Assembly: GCF_963676485.1 (NCBI RefSeq)
Contig: NZ_OY781114.1
Span: 2,196,001-2,260,000 of the forward strand
Length of the DNA stretch: 64,000 nt
From: an uncultured Cohaesibacter sp.
GTDB lineage: Bacteria; Pseudomonadota; Alphaproteobacteria; Rhizobiales; Cohaesibacteraceae
Reading direction: 5' to 3'
The notes under the pieces were generated by a model, which searched no databases, had not been told where the DNA came from, and saw only the letters and a list, made by a program, of their open reading frames with translations. Both the position numbers and the translations under genes were made by a program. Within the stretch, counting starts at the first letter, position 1. The number at the start of each line of letters is the position of its first letter. This document shows, piece after piece, positions 8,076 to 16,901 of this stretch.

Positions 8076-8570
8076 TCACCAATTTGAAGATGAGACGTCT
8101 TCAATTTTGCGATGGGATTTTGTTTTCCCGTTTCTGCCTTGCGGGTTGTTGGCTCTAGCTATCTTGATGGGAAAATCAGAGCCTTTTGACCACGTTTTGT
8201 AGAGTTTTCGCCCTGCTGGGCTATCCTGCTTGTTGCACGTGAGTTCTGTTAGCTCATACATCGCGCCGCGAGCTGCTCCATTGACACCAAGGCATGGTGT
8301 TTCTGTTTGAACGATAAAGCCCTTGGCTTGCAGATCATGAAAAGCTTTTGCTGCCGTGTTGTCGCTAACACCAAGTCTCTGAGCTGCCTGTCGAACGCTC
8401 AAGCAAATGCGCCCGTTGTTATTATTGTTCGGGCCGCGCCATTCGAGCTTTAGCCAAGGGTAAAGCGCTTGTGCCGTGGGAGAAAGGGCCCGCCAGGCGG
8501 GTTCCTCCATCATCGAGCGGATCAGCTTCGTCCAATGTTCGGATTTGGTTTCCTTTCGCGGTTTCGGCAT
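8076..8570 (-). CDS. winged-helix/replication-type accessory protein of the island
   Basis: The protein is about 164 residues. SEHWTKLIRSMMEEPAWRALSP near the start and the helix-turn-helix region (RQAAQRLGVSDNTAAKAFHDLQAKGF) resemble small phage and island proteins with a winged-helix DNA-binding fold. The tail is basic and low in complexity. I chose ATG 8570, which follows GGAAGGG by 8 bases and lies 4 bases after the alpA stop, so the two are likely cotranscribed. The exact role (replication or regulation of excision) is not evident. Confidence 0.6.
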   Translation of the reverse strand: MPKPRKETKSEHWTKLIRSMMEEPAWRALSPTAQALYPWLKLEWRGPNNNNNGRICLSVRQAAQRLGVSDNTAAKAFHDLQAKGFIVQTETPCLGVNGAARGAMYELTELTCNKQDSPAGRKLYKTWSKGSDFPIKIARANNPQGRNGKTKSHRKIEDVSSSNW

Positions 8571-8574
8571 TGGA

Positions 8575-8784
8575 TCATCCCTTCCTGCTATCGGCACTTT
8601 CATCGCGTTTGGCGATTTGAGCCTGTTGCCAAGAAAGGATCTCGCTTTCTGCCCAGGCCACTGCCCTGATGCCTAGCTTGACCGGTTTGGGGAACCGGTT
8701 TTCCTTCATTGCTTCATAAATCGCGCTTCTGCGTAGACCCACTCGTATTTCGACATCTGGTAGACGTAGGAACTTTTCGGCCAT
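8575..8784 (-). CDS. alpA: AlpA-family excisionase/transcription regulator
   Basis: The 69-residue protein shows the AlpA/MerR-like helix-turn-helix: FLRLPDVEIRVGLRRSAIYEAM, then FPKPVKLGIRAVAWAESEILSW. AlpA proteins activate P4-type integrase genes and promote excision. GGAG lies 8 bases before the ATG. It sits downstream of the integrase on the same strand, with about 250 bases of AT-rich sequence between them (8785-9034) in which I see no gene and where its promoter must lie. Confidence 0.8.
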   Translation of the reverse strand: MAEKFLRLPDVEIRVGLRRSAIYEAMKENRFPKPVKLGIRAVAWAESEILSWQQAQIAKRDESADSRKG

Positions 8785-9034
8785 AACCGTATCTCCATGG
8801 TTTATTGTGTAACCAGGAAAACGGTAGTGGATGATTTGAGTTGGTTGATAAGTCCCAGGAAATTTCTGATTTTGGGAAAGTCTATGTATATCATTGGTAA
8901 TGAAATGTAATTAATATACTGAATTTATGTGATTAAATAGTCTGTGTTAAGAAAGGTGAGAAACCCCAAAAATTTCGAAGTTGCAGCATTATCTGCTGTT
9001 TATCTGATATCTGCTCAGGATAGCTCTTATAAAA

Positions 9035-10303
9035 TCAATGTGAATTGGTAGGGCTTCTGAGAGGCACGACATCGCCGGAAATCTCTTTGCCCATTAGAAA
9101 CTGAGACCATGCATGCAGCACGGCGCGACGTCTTTGCAACATATCTGAGCGGCGATACGCGCGTTCAACCTCAGAGCCGACTTTGTGGGCAAGGCTGATC
9201 TCTGCCAAGTCGCGCTCATAGCCCCTTTCTGCTGCCCAGTCCCTGAAGCTGGAGCGTAGACCGTGGGGCACGGCTGGGCGTTTTGAACGTGGATCTAGCC
9301 AACCTGTCTTACCCTTCTCTGTTTCTGCCTGATGCATGCGACGCATGACGGCTGAAAGCGACATGTCGGACATTTGCCCACCCTTAGGCGCGAAAAAAAC
9401 ATAAGGAGAGTTTTCCATCGTCGGTAAGCTCTTCACAAGCTTTGCCGCTGCATCTGGTAGAGGTACACGATGCTCTTTAGCTGCCTTCATGCGGGTTGCA
9501 GGAATGATCCAGACAGGACCATCTTTGGCCTTCAGATCAATCTCATCCCAAGTAGCGCCTCGTACTTCACCAGACCGTGCAAGCGTCAGGGATAGAAACT
9601 GAAGAGCCGAGGCCGCCATGCCTTGCCGATGTTGAAGAGCATCCCACCATGAGGGAATGTCTGCCAGAGCAATAGCAGGTTGATTGCCGGTCTTTGCGAC
9701 CTTGGAAGGCTTTGGCAGGATCTCGGATAGGTTGCCCTTCCAACGAGCAGGATTCTCGCCTTCTCGATATCCGGCAACGGTCGCCCAGGACAAAACGCTT
9801 TCAATGCGCCCTCTAAGGCGAGAGGCTGTCTCAGTCTTTTCTTCCCAGATGGGTTCAAGCACGCGAAGGACATCAGGCAATCGAATGGATTTGACATCCA
9901 TTTTGCCTAGAACCGGAACCGCATAGCTCTCCAGGGTCGAGCGCCATTGCTTCTTGTGCTTGTCGTTACGGAATTCCTTCTCCTTGGCGGCGAGATATTT
10001 GCCAACGGCATCCGAAAAGGTGATCGTGCCTTTCTTGGCCTGTTTGTCAGCCAGTGGATCTCCACCATTATAAACGTTGCGTTTATTCTCGAAGGCCTTG
10101 TCCCTTGCTTCAGCCAAGGTCACCAAAGGAAAGCTGCCCAACCCCAACTCGCGTCTTTTTCCATGAATGGTAATGCGCTGGATCCAGAATTTAGCACCGC
10201 TTTTATCAACGCGGAGAAAGAGGCCAGTACCGGATTTGTCGTGGTATTTTCCGGGCTCTTTGACGGAGCGGACAAACACCGCTGAAAGTTTGGATCCTAA
10301 CAT
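9035..10303 (-). CDS. int: P4-type tyrosine integrase (DUF4102 N-terminus)
   Basis: The 422-residue protein begins with the arm-binding domain typical of P4 integrases (GLFLRVDKSGAKFWIQR, LGLGSFPLVTLAEAR). A core-binding domain follows, then the catalytic domain with LARSGEVRG (Arg), PHGLRSSFRDW (His and Arg) and LAHKVGSEVERAY (His, Tyr nucleophile). It catalyses integration and excision of the island, normally at a tRNA 3' end. Its start faces the tRNA-Ser-like sequence at 10443-10462, so the element lies to its left. It is a different subfamily from the recombinase at 4074. Confidence 0.92.
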   Translation of the reverse strand: MLGSKLSAVFVRSVKEPGKYHDKSGTGLFLRVDKSGAKFWIQRITIHGKRRELGLGSFPLVTLAEARDKAFENKRNVYNGGDPLADKQAKKGTITFSDAVGKYLAAKEKEFRNDKHKKQWRSTLESYAVPVLGKMDVKSIRLPDVLRVLEPIWEEKTETASRLRGRIESVLSWATVAGYREGENPARWKGNLSEILPKPSKVAKTGNQPAIALADIPSWWDALQHRQGMAASALQFLSLTLARSGEVRGATWDEIDLKAKDGPVWIIPATRMKAAKEHRVPLPDAAAKLVKSLPTMENSPYVFFAPKGGQMSDMSLSAVMRRMHQAETEKGKTGWLDPRSKRPAVPHGLRSSFRDWAAERGYERDLAEISLAHKVGSEVERAYRRSDMLQRRRAVLHAWSQFLMGKEISGDVVPLRSPTNSH

Positions 10304-10442
10304 TTTCTCCCCACAATCCTTCCCCCAATTCGACGCGTATGGAGCAGTATATTGGCGGAGCGCTGTGGAGCAAGGAGGAAAATTAAGTGAATGAAAACAA
10401 TGATAAAAATGGACGCCAACAAATCTTGACGGAAACGCCTAT

Positions 10443-10462
10443 GGCTGCCTCTCTCTCCGCCA
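10443..10462 (+). repeat. candidate attachment site: tRNA-Ser 3'-end fragment
   Basis: The 3' part TCTCTCCGCCA reads as acceptor strand, discriminator G and CCA of a tRNA-Ser beginning GGAGAGA. The conserved T-loop is absent, so only the 3' end is copied, as expected for the distal attachment site of a tRNA-integrated island. It lies 140 bases upstream of the integrase start. The intact tRNA would lie outside the window to the left; this is the untested part. Confidence 0.4.
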
Positions 10463-10542
10463 TTTTCCTATTTAGTGTTTGTTCTCCCTTTATAATCTTG
10501 ACCGTTGTTGGTGCTGTCGGTAAGCGCGGGCAATAATCACGC

Positions 10543-11400
10543 TTAGCTTTTGGGCTGTCCTGCGAAGGCTTGCCGTGAGGTGGCTTTGACAAGGATGATC
10601 TTGCGAGCAAATGCGACAAGAAACAGGGCCGTCAGAATGAGAATGATGGTTGGGGCCGGGGCGCTATCAAGGAAAAAGCACAAATAGGTGCCTGCGAGCA
10701 TTGACCCCATGCAAACGGCAACTGCGACCCAGAGCATTGTGCTGAATTTGCGCACCAAGAGGAGGGCGATGGCCCCCGGCGCTATGAGTAGGCCAATGGC
10801 CAGAATAAGCCCTGCCGCCGAAAGCGTGGCAACGATGGTGAGGGAAAGCAGGGTCAGCAAGCCATAATGCAAGAGATTGACCGAAAGTCCCGAGACACGG
10901 GCCTGTGCCGGATCGAAGCTGTGCAGCAACAGGTCTTTCCATTTGACGAGCAAGCAGACCGCAACGATCAGGGAAATGACACCGGCATTGAGCAAATCGC
11001 TTTGATTCACGCCGAGCATGTTGCCAAACAGGACGTGATCAAGATGCACGTTGGTATGGATCGAAACATAAAGCACGATGCCCACCGCAAACATGCCCGA
11101 AAAGACAACGCCCATGACCGTATCATGCTTGATGCGGCTGTTGGCCGATAGATAACCGGTGGAGAGTGCACAAACCATGCCAGCGCCAAAGGCGCCTATC
11201 AACAGCGGAAAGCCGAAGATATAGGCCAGAACGATGCCGGGTAGAATGGCATGGCTGACGGAATCACCCATCAAGGCCCAGCCCTTGAGCACCAGAAAGC
11301 AGGATAAAAGGGCTGTTGGCACAGAAACGATCATCGCAATGAGGAAGGCATTCTGCATGAAGCCGAACTGGAAGGGCAGAAGCAGGGCATCAAGGCTCAT
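10543..11400 (-). CDS. sitD: Mn2+/Fe2+ ABC transporter permease
   Basis: A polytopic permease of the ABC-3 family (ZnuB/TroCD/SitCD type), about 285 residues with roughly eight membrane segments and the conserved GDSVSHAILPGIVLAY region. It forms the membrane channel with SitC. I chose ATG 11400 ([11 protein letters not shown]), which overlaps the end of sitC by 11 bases; a longer frame begins 12 codons upstream. It is the last gene of the sitABCD operon and lies next to the island boundary. Confidence 0.88.
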   Translation of the reverse strand: MSLDALLLPFQFGFMQNAFLIAMIVSVPTALLSCFLVLKGWALMGDSVSHAILPGIVLAYIFGFPLLIGAFGAGMVCALSTGYLSANSRIKHDTVMGVVFSGMFAVGIVLYVSIHTNVHLDHVLFGNMLGVNQSDLLNAGVISLIVAVCLLVKWKDLLLHSFDPAQARVSGLSVNLLHYGLLTLLSLTIVATLSAAGLILAIGLLIAPGAIALLLVRKFSTMLWVAVAVCMGSMLAGTYLCFFLDSAPAPTIILILTALFLVAFARKIILVKATSRQAFAGQPKS

Positions 11401-12292
11401 ATCTGATTTCCTTCCGCTCAGGTGTGATGGGCGCATTCTTTATCACAAGAGCCTTTTTGGCTTTGCGCTTGGCCGCCAGCAACCCATGCTTGGGAGCAAC
11501 CAGAAAGGCGATCAGGAAGATCAGCGTTTGCAGGGTCACGATCACTCCACCGGTGGCACCATCCAGAAAATAGCTGATATAGGCCCCTAGAAAGCCAGTC
11601 AGTGCCCCGATGACGATTGCGGTGATGATGAGCCGCGGGAACCGGTCGCAGAAGAGATAGGCTGTCGCGCCGGGTGTGACGACCATGGCGATCACGAGGA
11701 AAGCCCCGACCGTTTGCATCGCTGCCACCACCGAAGCCGAGAGCAGCACAAAGAAGATCGCCTTGAGCAGCGGTGGATTGAGGCCGATAGTGCGGGCGTG
11801 GCTCTCGTCAAAGAAGGTGACCATCAGATCCTTCCATTTGGCTGTCAGAATGATCAAAGAAATGAAGCCAATGAGCGCGAGTTGCAGGGTATCTTGTGGC
11901 GTAATGGCAAGAATGTTGCCCATGGTGATGGTCTGAATGCTGATGGCCATCGGGTTGATGGAAATCATGAACAGGCCAAGGCCGAAGAAGGATGTAAAAA
12001 TCAGCCCGATGATCACGTCGATCTTGAGGCCGGAGCGTTCGGAGAGAAACAACATGCTGCCCGCCGCAAGGCCCCCCGCAATGAAGGCGCCGAGCGCAAA
12101 GGGCAGCCCGAGCATATAGGCTCCGGCCACGCCTGGTACGACCGAATGGGACAGGGCGTCCCCGATCAGTGACCAGCCCTTGAGCATGAGAAAGGCCGAC
12201 AGGAAGGCGCAGACACAGCCGACCAGCGCCGAGACCCACATGGCGTTGGTCATATAGTTATAGTCGAAGGGCTCTAGAAGGATCTCCATCAT
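11390..12292 (-). CDS. sitC: Mn2+/Fe2+ ABC transporter permease
   Basis: The second ABC-3 family permease, 300 residues, with [19 protein letters not shown] near the N-terminus and eight or so hydrophobic segments. A basic tail ([16 protein letters not shown]) follows the last one. Its start overlaps the sitB stop and its end overlaps sitD, so all four genes are translationally linked. It is paralogous to SitD and together they form the heterodimeric transmembrane part. Confidence 0.88.
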   Translation of the reverse strand: MMEILLEPFDYNYMTNAMWVSALVGCVCAFLSAFLMLKGWSLIGDALSHSVVPGVAGAYMLGLPFALGAFIAGGLAAGSMLFLSERSGLKIDVIIGLIFTSFFGLGLFMISINPMAISIQTITMGNILAITPQDTLQLALIGFISLIILTAKWKDLMVTFFDESHARTIGLNPPLLKAIFFVLLSASVVAAMQTVGAFLVIAMVVTPGATAYLFCDRFPRLIITAIVIGALTGFLGAYISYFLDGATGGVIVTLQTLIFLIAFLVAPKHGLLAAKRKAKKALVIKNAPITPERKEIRYEP

Positions 12293-13197
12293 TTGTCCTC
12301 CTCGCTAACCATTGTCTTCTGGCCATATTGCACAAAGGGGCGCTCGTCATCGGAGAGAATGGTGACTTCCCGTTGATCGGAGTCCTCGTGTAGATGACCT
12401 CCTCCCAAAGTGAAGTGGCGCAGCACCCCGCCAAAGGCCTGTTCCAGATTGGCGCGGGTGAAGGTTGTCTCGGTGGGGCCATAGCCTAGCACGGTGCCTT
12501 TGACGAGCACCGTCCGGTCGCAGAATTCAGGAACCGAACCCAGATTGTGGGTGGAGACCAGCATCACGCGCCCTTCCGCGCGCAAGGAGCGCAACAGGGC
12601 TATGATCTGGTCTTCGGTTTTGACATCAACCCCGGTAAAGGGTTCGTCAAGCAGGATGACCTTGCCATTCTGCGCCAGCGCTCTTGCCAGAAACACGCGT
12701 TTGTGCTGTCCGCCGGAAAGCTCGCCAATCTGTCGCTTGCGAAAGTCCAGCATATTGACCCGCTCAAGTGCTTCATTCACGGCGTCATGATCGGCCTTTT
12801 TTGGGCGGCGCAAGAATCCCATATGGCCATAGCGCCCCATCATCACCACATCTTCCACCAGCACGGGGAAGGCCCAGTCAACTTCCTCGGCCTGCGGCAC
12901 ATAGGCGACAAGGTTGCGCTTCAAGGCCTGCTTGATGGGGAGGCCCCAAAGGGAAATTGCGCCCGCTGCCACCGGCACAAACCCCATGATAGCCTTGAAC
13001 AAGGTGGATTTGCCCGATCCATTCACCCCGACCAGCGCGGTGATCGTTCCTTTCGGGATATCAAAGGAAGCATCATGCAGTGCTGTGTGCCCGTTGCGGT
13101 AGGTCACCGTGACGCCGCGCGCCGAAATGCCTTCCCCTTCAAGAGAGCTTGATATGTTGCGGTCCGCCTTGCCGACGTCTTGATTGTTGGAGGTCAT
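12289..13197 (-). CDS. sitB: Mn2+/Fe2+ ABC transporter ATP-binding protein
   Basis: An ABC ATPase with Walker [10 protein letters not shown], signature LSGGQHKRV and Walker B VILLDEPF followed by the H-loop STHN. About 302 residues from ATG 13197, which lies one base after the sitA stop; the frame is open 18 codons further upstream within sitA. It powers SitCD. The C-terminal tail after about residue 240 is longer than in minimal ZnuC proteins. Confidence 0.9.
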   Translation of the reverse strand: MTSNNQDVGKADRNISSSLEGEGISARGVTVTYRNGHTALHDASFDIPKGTITALVGVNGSGKSTLFKAIMGFVPVAAGAISLWGLPIKQALKRNLVAYVPQAEEVDWAFPVLVEDVVMMGRYGHMGFLRRPKKADHDAVNEALERVNMLDFRKRQIGELSGGQHKRVFLARALAQNGKVILLDEPFTGVDVKTEDQIIALLRSLRAEGRVMLVSTHNLGSVPEFCDRTVLVKGTVLGYGPTETTFTRANLEQAFGGVLRHFTLGGGHLHEDSDQREVTILSDDERPFVQYGQKTMVSEEDK

Positions 13198-13198
13198 G

Positions 13199-14113
13199 TC
13201 AGTCCAAGAGTCCTTTGGCAACGGTGCTTGATGTAACTCTGAGCAAGTCAAGATAGGTCGGTACAGGGCCGTCTGCTTCGCTCAGGGAATCGACATAAAG
13301 CTCACCGCCATAGCGACTGCCGGTTTCGCGCGCCACCTGTTTGGCCGGTGAGGTGTTGACCGTGCTCTCGCAGAAGACCACCGGAATATTGTGATCCTTG
13401 ACGCCGTCAATGACCCTCTTGACCTGCTTGGGCGTGCCGACCTGATCGGCATTCATCGGCCAGAGATAAAGCTCTTGCATGCGGAAGTCGCGGGCGAGAT
13501 AGCTAAATGCACCCTCGCAGGTGACAAGCCAGCGTTTGTCTTCTGGAATCTTCGAGATCATCTCACGTAGAGGTTCAAGGGTGCTGCGCAACTGGTCCTT
13601 GTAAGCTGCTGCGTTGCGGACATAAGCGGCCGCATTCTCCGGATCATGCTCAGCGAAGGCCTTGGCGATATTGTCGATATAGACGAGGGCATTATCGAGC
13701 CCCATCCATGCATGGGGGTTCGGCTTGCCTTCATAGTCTCCCTCAGCGATGGAAATAGGGGCAATCCCGTCTGTCAGGGTAGCGGAGGGAACGTCTCCGA
13801 GCTGGCTGACAAACTGCTCGAACCAACGCTCCAGATTAAGCCCGTTCCAGAGAATGAGATCTGCATTATGGGCGCGCACGATGTCTTGCGGTGTTGGTTC
13901 ATAGCCATGAATCTCGGCGCCCGGCTTGGTAATCGACACGACGTCCGCTGTATCTCCGGCGACATTTGCAGCCATGTCCGCAAGAATTGTGAAGGTCGTG
14001 ACCACTTTCATTTTTCCGGCGGCATAGGCCGCGGATGGAGCGCCTGCATGCAATAAAATGGAAACAAGGGACGTGAGAGCCGCTGTCTTGAAATGGGTTT
14101 TTGAAAGAGGCAT
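13199..14113 (-). CDS. sitA: periplasmic Mn2+/Fe2+-binding protein of ABC transporter
   Basis: A cluster A-I (ZinT/PsaA/SitA) metal-binding protein, 304 residues, with a signal peptide ending near AYAAG. Ligand positions are visible as His in EIHGYEP, His in NPHAWMG, Glu in [10 protein letters not shown] and Asp in [10 protein letters not shown]. The His-His-Glu-Asp set fits Mn/Fe proteins rather than zinc ones, which use three His. First gene of sitABCD; upstream lies an inverted-repeat operator candidate. Confidence 0.9.
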   Translation of the reverse strand: MPLSKTHFKTAALTSLVSILLHAGAPSAAYAAGKMKVVTTFTILADMAANVAGDTADVVSITKPGAEIHGYEPTPQDIVRAHNADLILWNGLNLERWFEQFVSQLGDVPSATLTDGIAPISIAEGDYEGKPNPHAWMGLDNALVYIDNIAKAFAEHDPENAAAYVRNAAAYKDQLRSTLEPLREMISKIPEDKRWLVTCEGAFSYLARDFRMQELYLWPMNADQVGTPKQVKRVIDGVKDHNIPVVFCESTVNTSPAKQVARETGSRYGGELYVDSLSEADGPVPTYLDLLRVTSSTVAKGLLD

Positions 14114-14139
14114 CGAAGGCTCCTGCCGTGCGAGAGATT

Positions 14140-14163
14140 AATTGCGAATGACTTGCAATTGCA
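14140..14163 (-). promoter_or_regulatory. candidate Fur/Mur-type operator of the sit operon
   Basis: AATTGC (14140-14145) and GCAATT (14155-14160) form an inverted repeat with a 9-base spacer, and TGCAATTGCA (14154-14163) is itself a perfect palindrome. It lies about 30-50 bases upstream of sitA. In related alphaproteobacteria sit genes are repressed by Mur, a manganese-responsive Fur homologue that binds TGCAA-rich palindromes. The assignment is by position and symmetry. Confidence 0.5.
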
Positions 14164-14290
14164 TTAGGGCGCGACATTGGTGGCTTTTGCAAGCCATAAA
14201 GAGCCTGTCTATCATAAAAGTGGGGAAAATGTGCGGAATTAAGCCTTGGCTGTAAAACTGGAACGCGTCTATATTGGCAATCCTGCCGAT

Positions 14291-14320
14291 AGAAAAAGGC
14301 CGGTTCGTAAAACCGGCCTT
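14291..14320 (-). terminator. rho-independent terminator of the SLC13 gene
   Basis: AAGGCCGGTT (14296-14305) and AACCGGCCTT (14311-14320) form a perfect 10-base stem with a 5-base loop. On the minus strand it is followed by TTTTTCT. It lies 20 bases past the stop of the SLC13 gene and upstream of sitA, so it separates the two transcripts. Confidence 0.85.
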
Positions 14321-14339
14321 CCCGTTTTTGTTGCACCTA

Positions 14340-16175
14340 TCAGAATGGCAGAAAGACAGGAATAATCAGCGCAGCCACGATAATGGACAGGATCTGCAAA
14401 GGCACACCAATGCGCACATAATCCATGAAGCGATAGTTGCCGGGCCCCATGACGAGTGTGTTGATGGGCGAGGCGACCGGCGTGCAAAAGGCGGTTGATG
14501 CCGCAATGGCCACGCTCATGAGCATGGGTTCGGGACGAACGTCCATGATACCGGCAACCTGAAAGGCGACGGGTGCAACCAGCACAGCTGTGGCTGTGTT
14601 TGAGGTGAACTGGCTGAAGATGGATGTAAGCAGGAACAGGGCAATCAACATGGCATAGGGAGCATTATTCCCGACCACGGCTACGATATTGTCCACGAGC
14701 AAAGCCAATCCTCCGGTTTTGTCCAGCGCTGCTGCCATCGGGATCATGCCCGCAATCAGCACCAGACTGGGCCAGTTGATCGATTCATAAGCACGCTTTG
14801 GCGAAACACATCCGGCACAAACCATGGCAGTTGCGGCCAGAACCACGGCCGTTACGCTTGGAACCAGGCGGAAGATGATGAGGACCAGCATGATGGCAAG
14901 AATGCCAAGAGCGACTGGCGCAAATTTGCGTCTCGGGAGATAGTTTTCCATCTCTTCAGGGAAGGACAAAAGCAGGAAATTCTCACGATAGGCACGCAAT
15001 TTCCGAATGCGCTCCCAGTCTCCGACGACAAGCAGCTGGTCGCCAAATTCCAGCTTGGTGTTGCCGAAACTGTCATGGATCGGCTTGCCATGACGCATGG
15101 CTCCAACCACGCTCAGGCCATGTTTTGTGCGGAAGCCGGCGCCAGAGATGGTGCGGCCGACCAGATTGGATTCCTGCGGGATCACCAGATCGGCCATGCC
15201 GAGTTCGCGGGCTGAAAGATGGTAGTCCTGTTCGCTGATTTGTGTCAGCTGAACGCCGAGCATGGCAGCGTCTTCATCGGACAAGGGAGCATCAACCACG
15301 CCGAACAATATATCCCCGGCTTCGAAGATTGTTTCGGTGTCGACAGGAATGGCGTTTACCTTGCGACGCTCGTTATCTTTTCGCTCCAAAGCAAAGAGAG
15401 TCAATCCAGCCTCGCGACGCAATCTTGCACTTACGACCGTTTCTCCGATGAGTTTGGAATCGGCGTTGATGACAAGGCGAATGATCTTGTCTTCAATAGC
15501 ATAGCTTTGCAGCAGGCTTTGCAGGGTTCGGCGGCCCTCGTTGGTAATCCCGCTGCCGCTATCCTTAGAAGGCAGCAGAAATCGACCATAGATAAGCATA
15601 TGCACAATGGCCATCGCCAACATGATCAAGCCAATTGGTGTGAAGACAAAGAAGTTGAATGGCTCCATGCCAGCTTTTTGCAATTCTGCATTGGCTACAA
15701 GGTTGGGGGGCGTGCCGATGAGGGTCAACATGCCGCCAATAAGCGCGCCATAAGCCAAGGGCAACAGCAAACGCGACGGCGAGATCGAAGCACGGTTGGC
15801 CAGACGAATGGCAATCGGGATGAAGATGGCACCTGACCCTGTAACGCTCATGACGGAAGCAAGCGAAGCAACCGCCAGCATCAGCAAGACAATCAGCTTC
15901 CATTCCTTATCACCAGCGATTTGAACGATCTTATCGCCCACGGCATAGGAAATGCCGGTTTGTGCCAAAGCTTCTCCGACAATGAACAGACCTGCGATCA
16001 ATATCACGACGGTTGAGCCGAAGCCGGACAGCATTTCAGCAGGAGTGAGAATGCCGCTCAGGCCAAGAGCCAGCATGACGATGATCGCAACGAGATCAAG
16101 GCGCAATTTATCGGCTAAAAACAGGATCACCGCAGCGCCAAGCACGATGAAAGTGAAGATCATTTCCCAGGACAT
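14340..16175 (-). CDS. SLC13/DASS-family transporter with TrkA-C (RCK_C) domains
   Basis: The 611-residue protein has the divided membrane architecture of YfbS-like carriers: about five N-terminal helices with the STGSGAIFIP-type hairpin, two cytosolic RCK_C/TrkA-C domains (roughly 215-385), then six or so C-terminal helices including the second re-entrant SNTATAVLVAP motif. Family members move dicarboxylates, sulfate or other anions with sodium; the substrate cannot be told from sequence. ATG 16175 lies behind a leader of about 400 bases that begins with a cobalamin riboswitch, an unexpected control element for this family. A terminator follows it. Confidence 0.82.
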   Translation of the reverse strand: MSWEMIFTFIVLGAAVILFLADKLRLDLVAIIVMLALGLSGILTPAEMLSGFGSTVVILIAGLFIVGEALAQTGISYAVGDKIVQIAGDKEWKLIVLLMLAVASLASVMSVTGSGAIFIPIAIRLANRASISPSRLLLPLAYGALIGGMLTLIGTPPNLVANAELQKAGMEPFNFFVFTPIGLIMLAMAIVHMLIYGRFLLPSKDSGSGITNEGRRTLQSLLQSYAIEDKIIRLVINADSKLIGETVVSARLRREAGLTLFALERKDNERRKVNAIPVDTETIFEAGDILFGVVDAPLSDEDAAMLGVQLTQISEQDYHLSARELGMADLVIPQESNLVGRTISGAGFRTKHGLSVVGAMRHGKPIHDSFGNTKLEFGDQLLVVGDWERIRKLRAYRENFLLLSFPEEMENYLPRRKFAPVALGILAIMLVLIIFRLVPSVTAVVLAATAMVCAGCVSPKRAYESINWPSLVLIAGMIPMAAALDKTGGLALLVDNIVAVVGNNAPYAMLIALFLLTSIFSQFTSNTATAVLVAPVAFQVAGIMDVRPEPMLMSVAIAASTAFCTPVASPINTLVMGPGNYRFMDYVRIGVPLQILSIIVAALIIPVFLPF

Positions 16176-16314
16176 AGAGTCTTTCCATTGGAAGGGTGGA
16201 GCAGGACAGACGGTCTGTGCTGGTTTTCAGCAAGACGCAAAAAGTCGACCCCATCAGATGATGGAGGCTGTCCAATAATCGGTCTGCAGCGCAAACAGGA
16301 GAGCGGCATCTGTT

Positions 16315-16539
16315 TTACAGATGGGGCTCTATTAGTTGCACCGGCGTTGGACCCACGAATAGGTGCTGTTTACCAGCGGCTCGCAAAAGGAAGGTCGATT
16401 TTCCTGAATGATGGTTCGGTGGGGAGAGAGGATGAAGTCGAGCATAGTCCCGTGCTCCTGTTACGGCGTGGCATATGGAGACGGGCATGGACCCGATCAT
16501 CGTGGCTTGCTTTGCCAGCAAACACAAGTGATGTGCCAT
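16315..16539 (-). CDS. small His-rich ORF directly after the cobalamin riboswitch (doubtful)
   Basis: An ATG at 16539 follows GAAGGTG by 3 bases and opens a 74-codon frame, the first ORF after the riboswitch. The protein starts MAHHLCLLAKQ and has many histidines but no recognised domain or clear membrane helix. It could be a genuine small B12-regulated protein, the degraded start of a lost gene, or mere leader sequence of the SLC13 gene. A second overlapping frame of 37 codons (M-L-D-F-I-L start, with AGGAG upstream) lies inside it. Confidence 0.25.
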   Translation of the reverse strand: MAHHLCLLAKQATMIGSMPVSICHAVTGARDYARLHPLSPPNHHSGKSTFLLRAAGKQHLFVGPTPVQLIEPHL

Positions 16540-16574
16540 GTCACCTTCTTCCAGGACGCCCCGCCCGGGTTTAT

Positions 16575-16770
16575 CGAACAAACTATCGGCAGGTCTCCTG
16601 GCTCGCGGGTCGTCATATCCTCCCTCCTTCCCGAACCATTTCTGATCCAGTGGCATAACGGGGAATACTCGTCGCTTACAGTTGCGGGGACAGCTCCGGA
16701 TTTGCGGCAGGCCATAGGCTTGTCTCGCACCGGATTCCCTTTTCATTCCATAAGGAAACCGATAGGCGTC
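16575..16770 (-). promoter_or_regulatory. cobalamin (AdoCbl) riboswitch
   Basis: On the minus strand the landmarks occur in order: GGGAATCCGGTGCGAG, CCGGAGCTGTCCCCGCAAC with TGTAAGCG, TATGCCACTGG, GGGAAGG, and the hallmark GAGCCAGGAGACCTGCC (rc of 16590-16606). This is the conserved B12-binding core. A TTGACA at about 16799-16794 may be the -35 box. The first long gene downstream on this strand is the SLC13 transporter, about 400 bases away, with one small ORF between. Confidence 0.93.
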
Positions 16771-16901
16771 ATTCTCTCTATCTAAAGTATAATGTCAACA
16801 GGATGTTGTTTGGATTCGTCTGGCGGGCACAAGTTTGCAGTCCGATAGACCCTTGCCACCTGTGATAGCACTCTGATGGGCAGATCAAGGGGAAGATCGA
16901 C

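Larger units (their letters stand above)
1..10462. mobile_element. right end of an integrative element (genomic island) in a tRNA-Ser gene
   Basis: The stretch is more AT-rich than what follows and lacks the metabolic operons of the rest of the window. It holds a P4-type integrase, an AlpA regulator, a winged-helix protein and an accessory cluster with its own recombinase. A tRNA-Ser 3'-end-like sequence at 10443-10462 lies upstream of the integrase start and would be the right attachment site. The left end and the intact tRNA are not in the window, so the extent is inferred. Confidence 0.5.
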
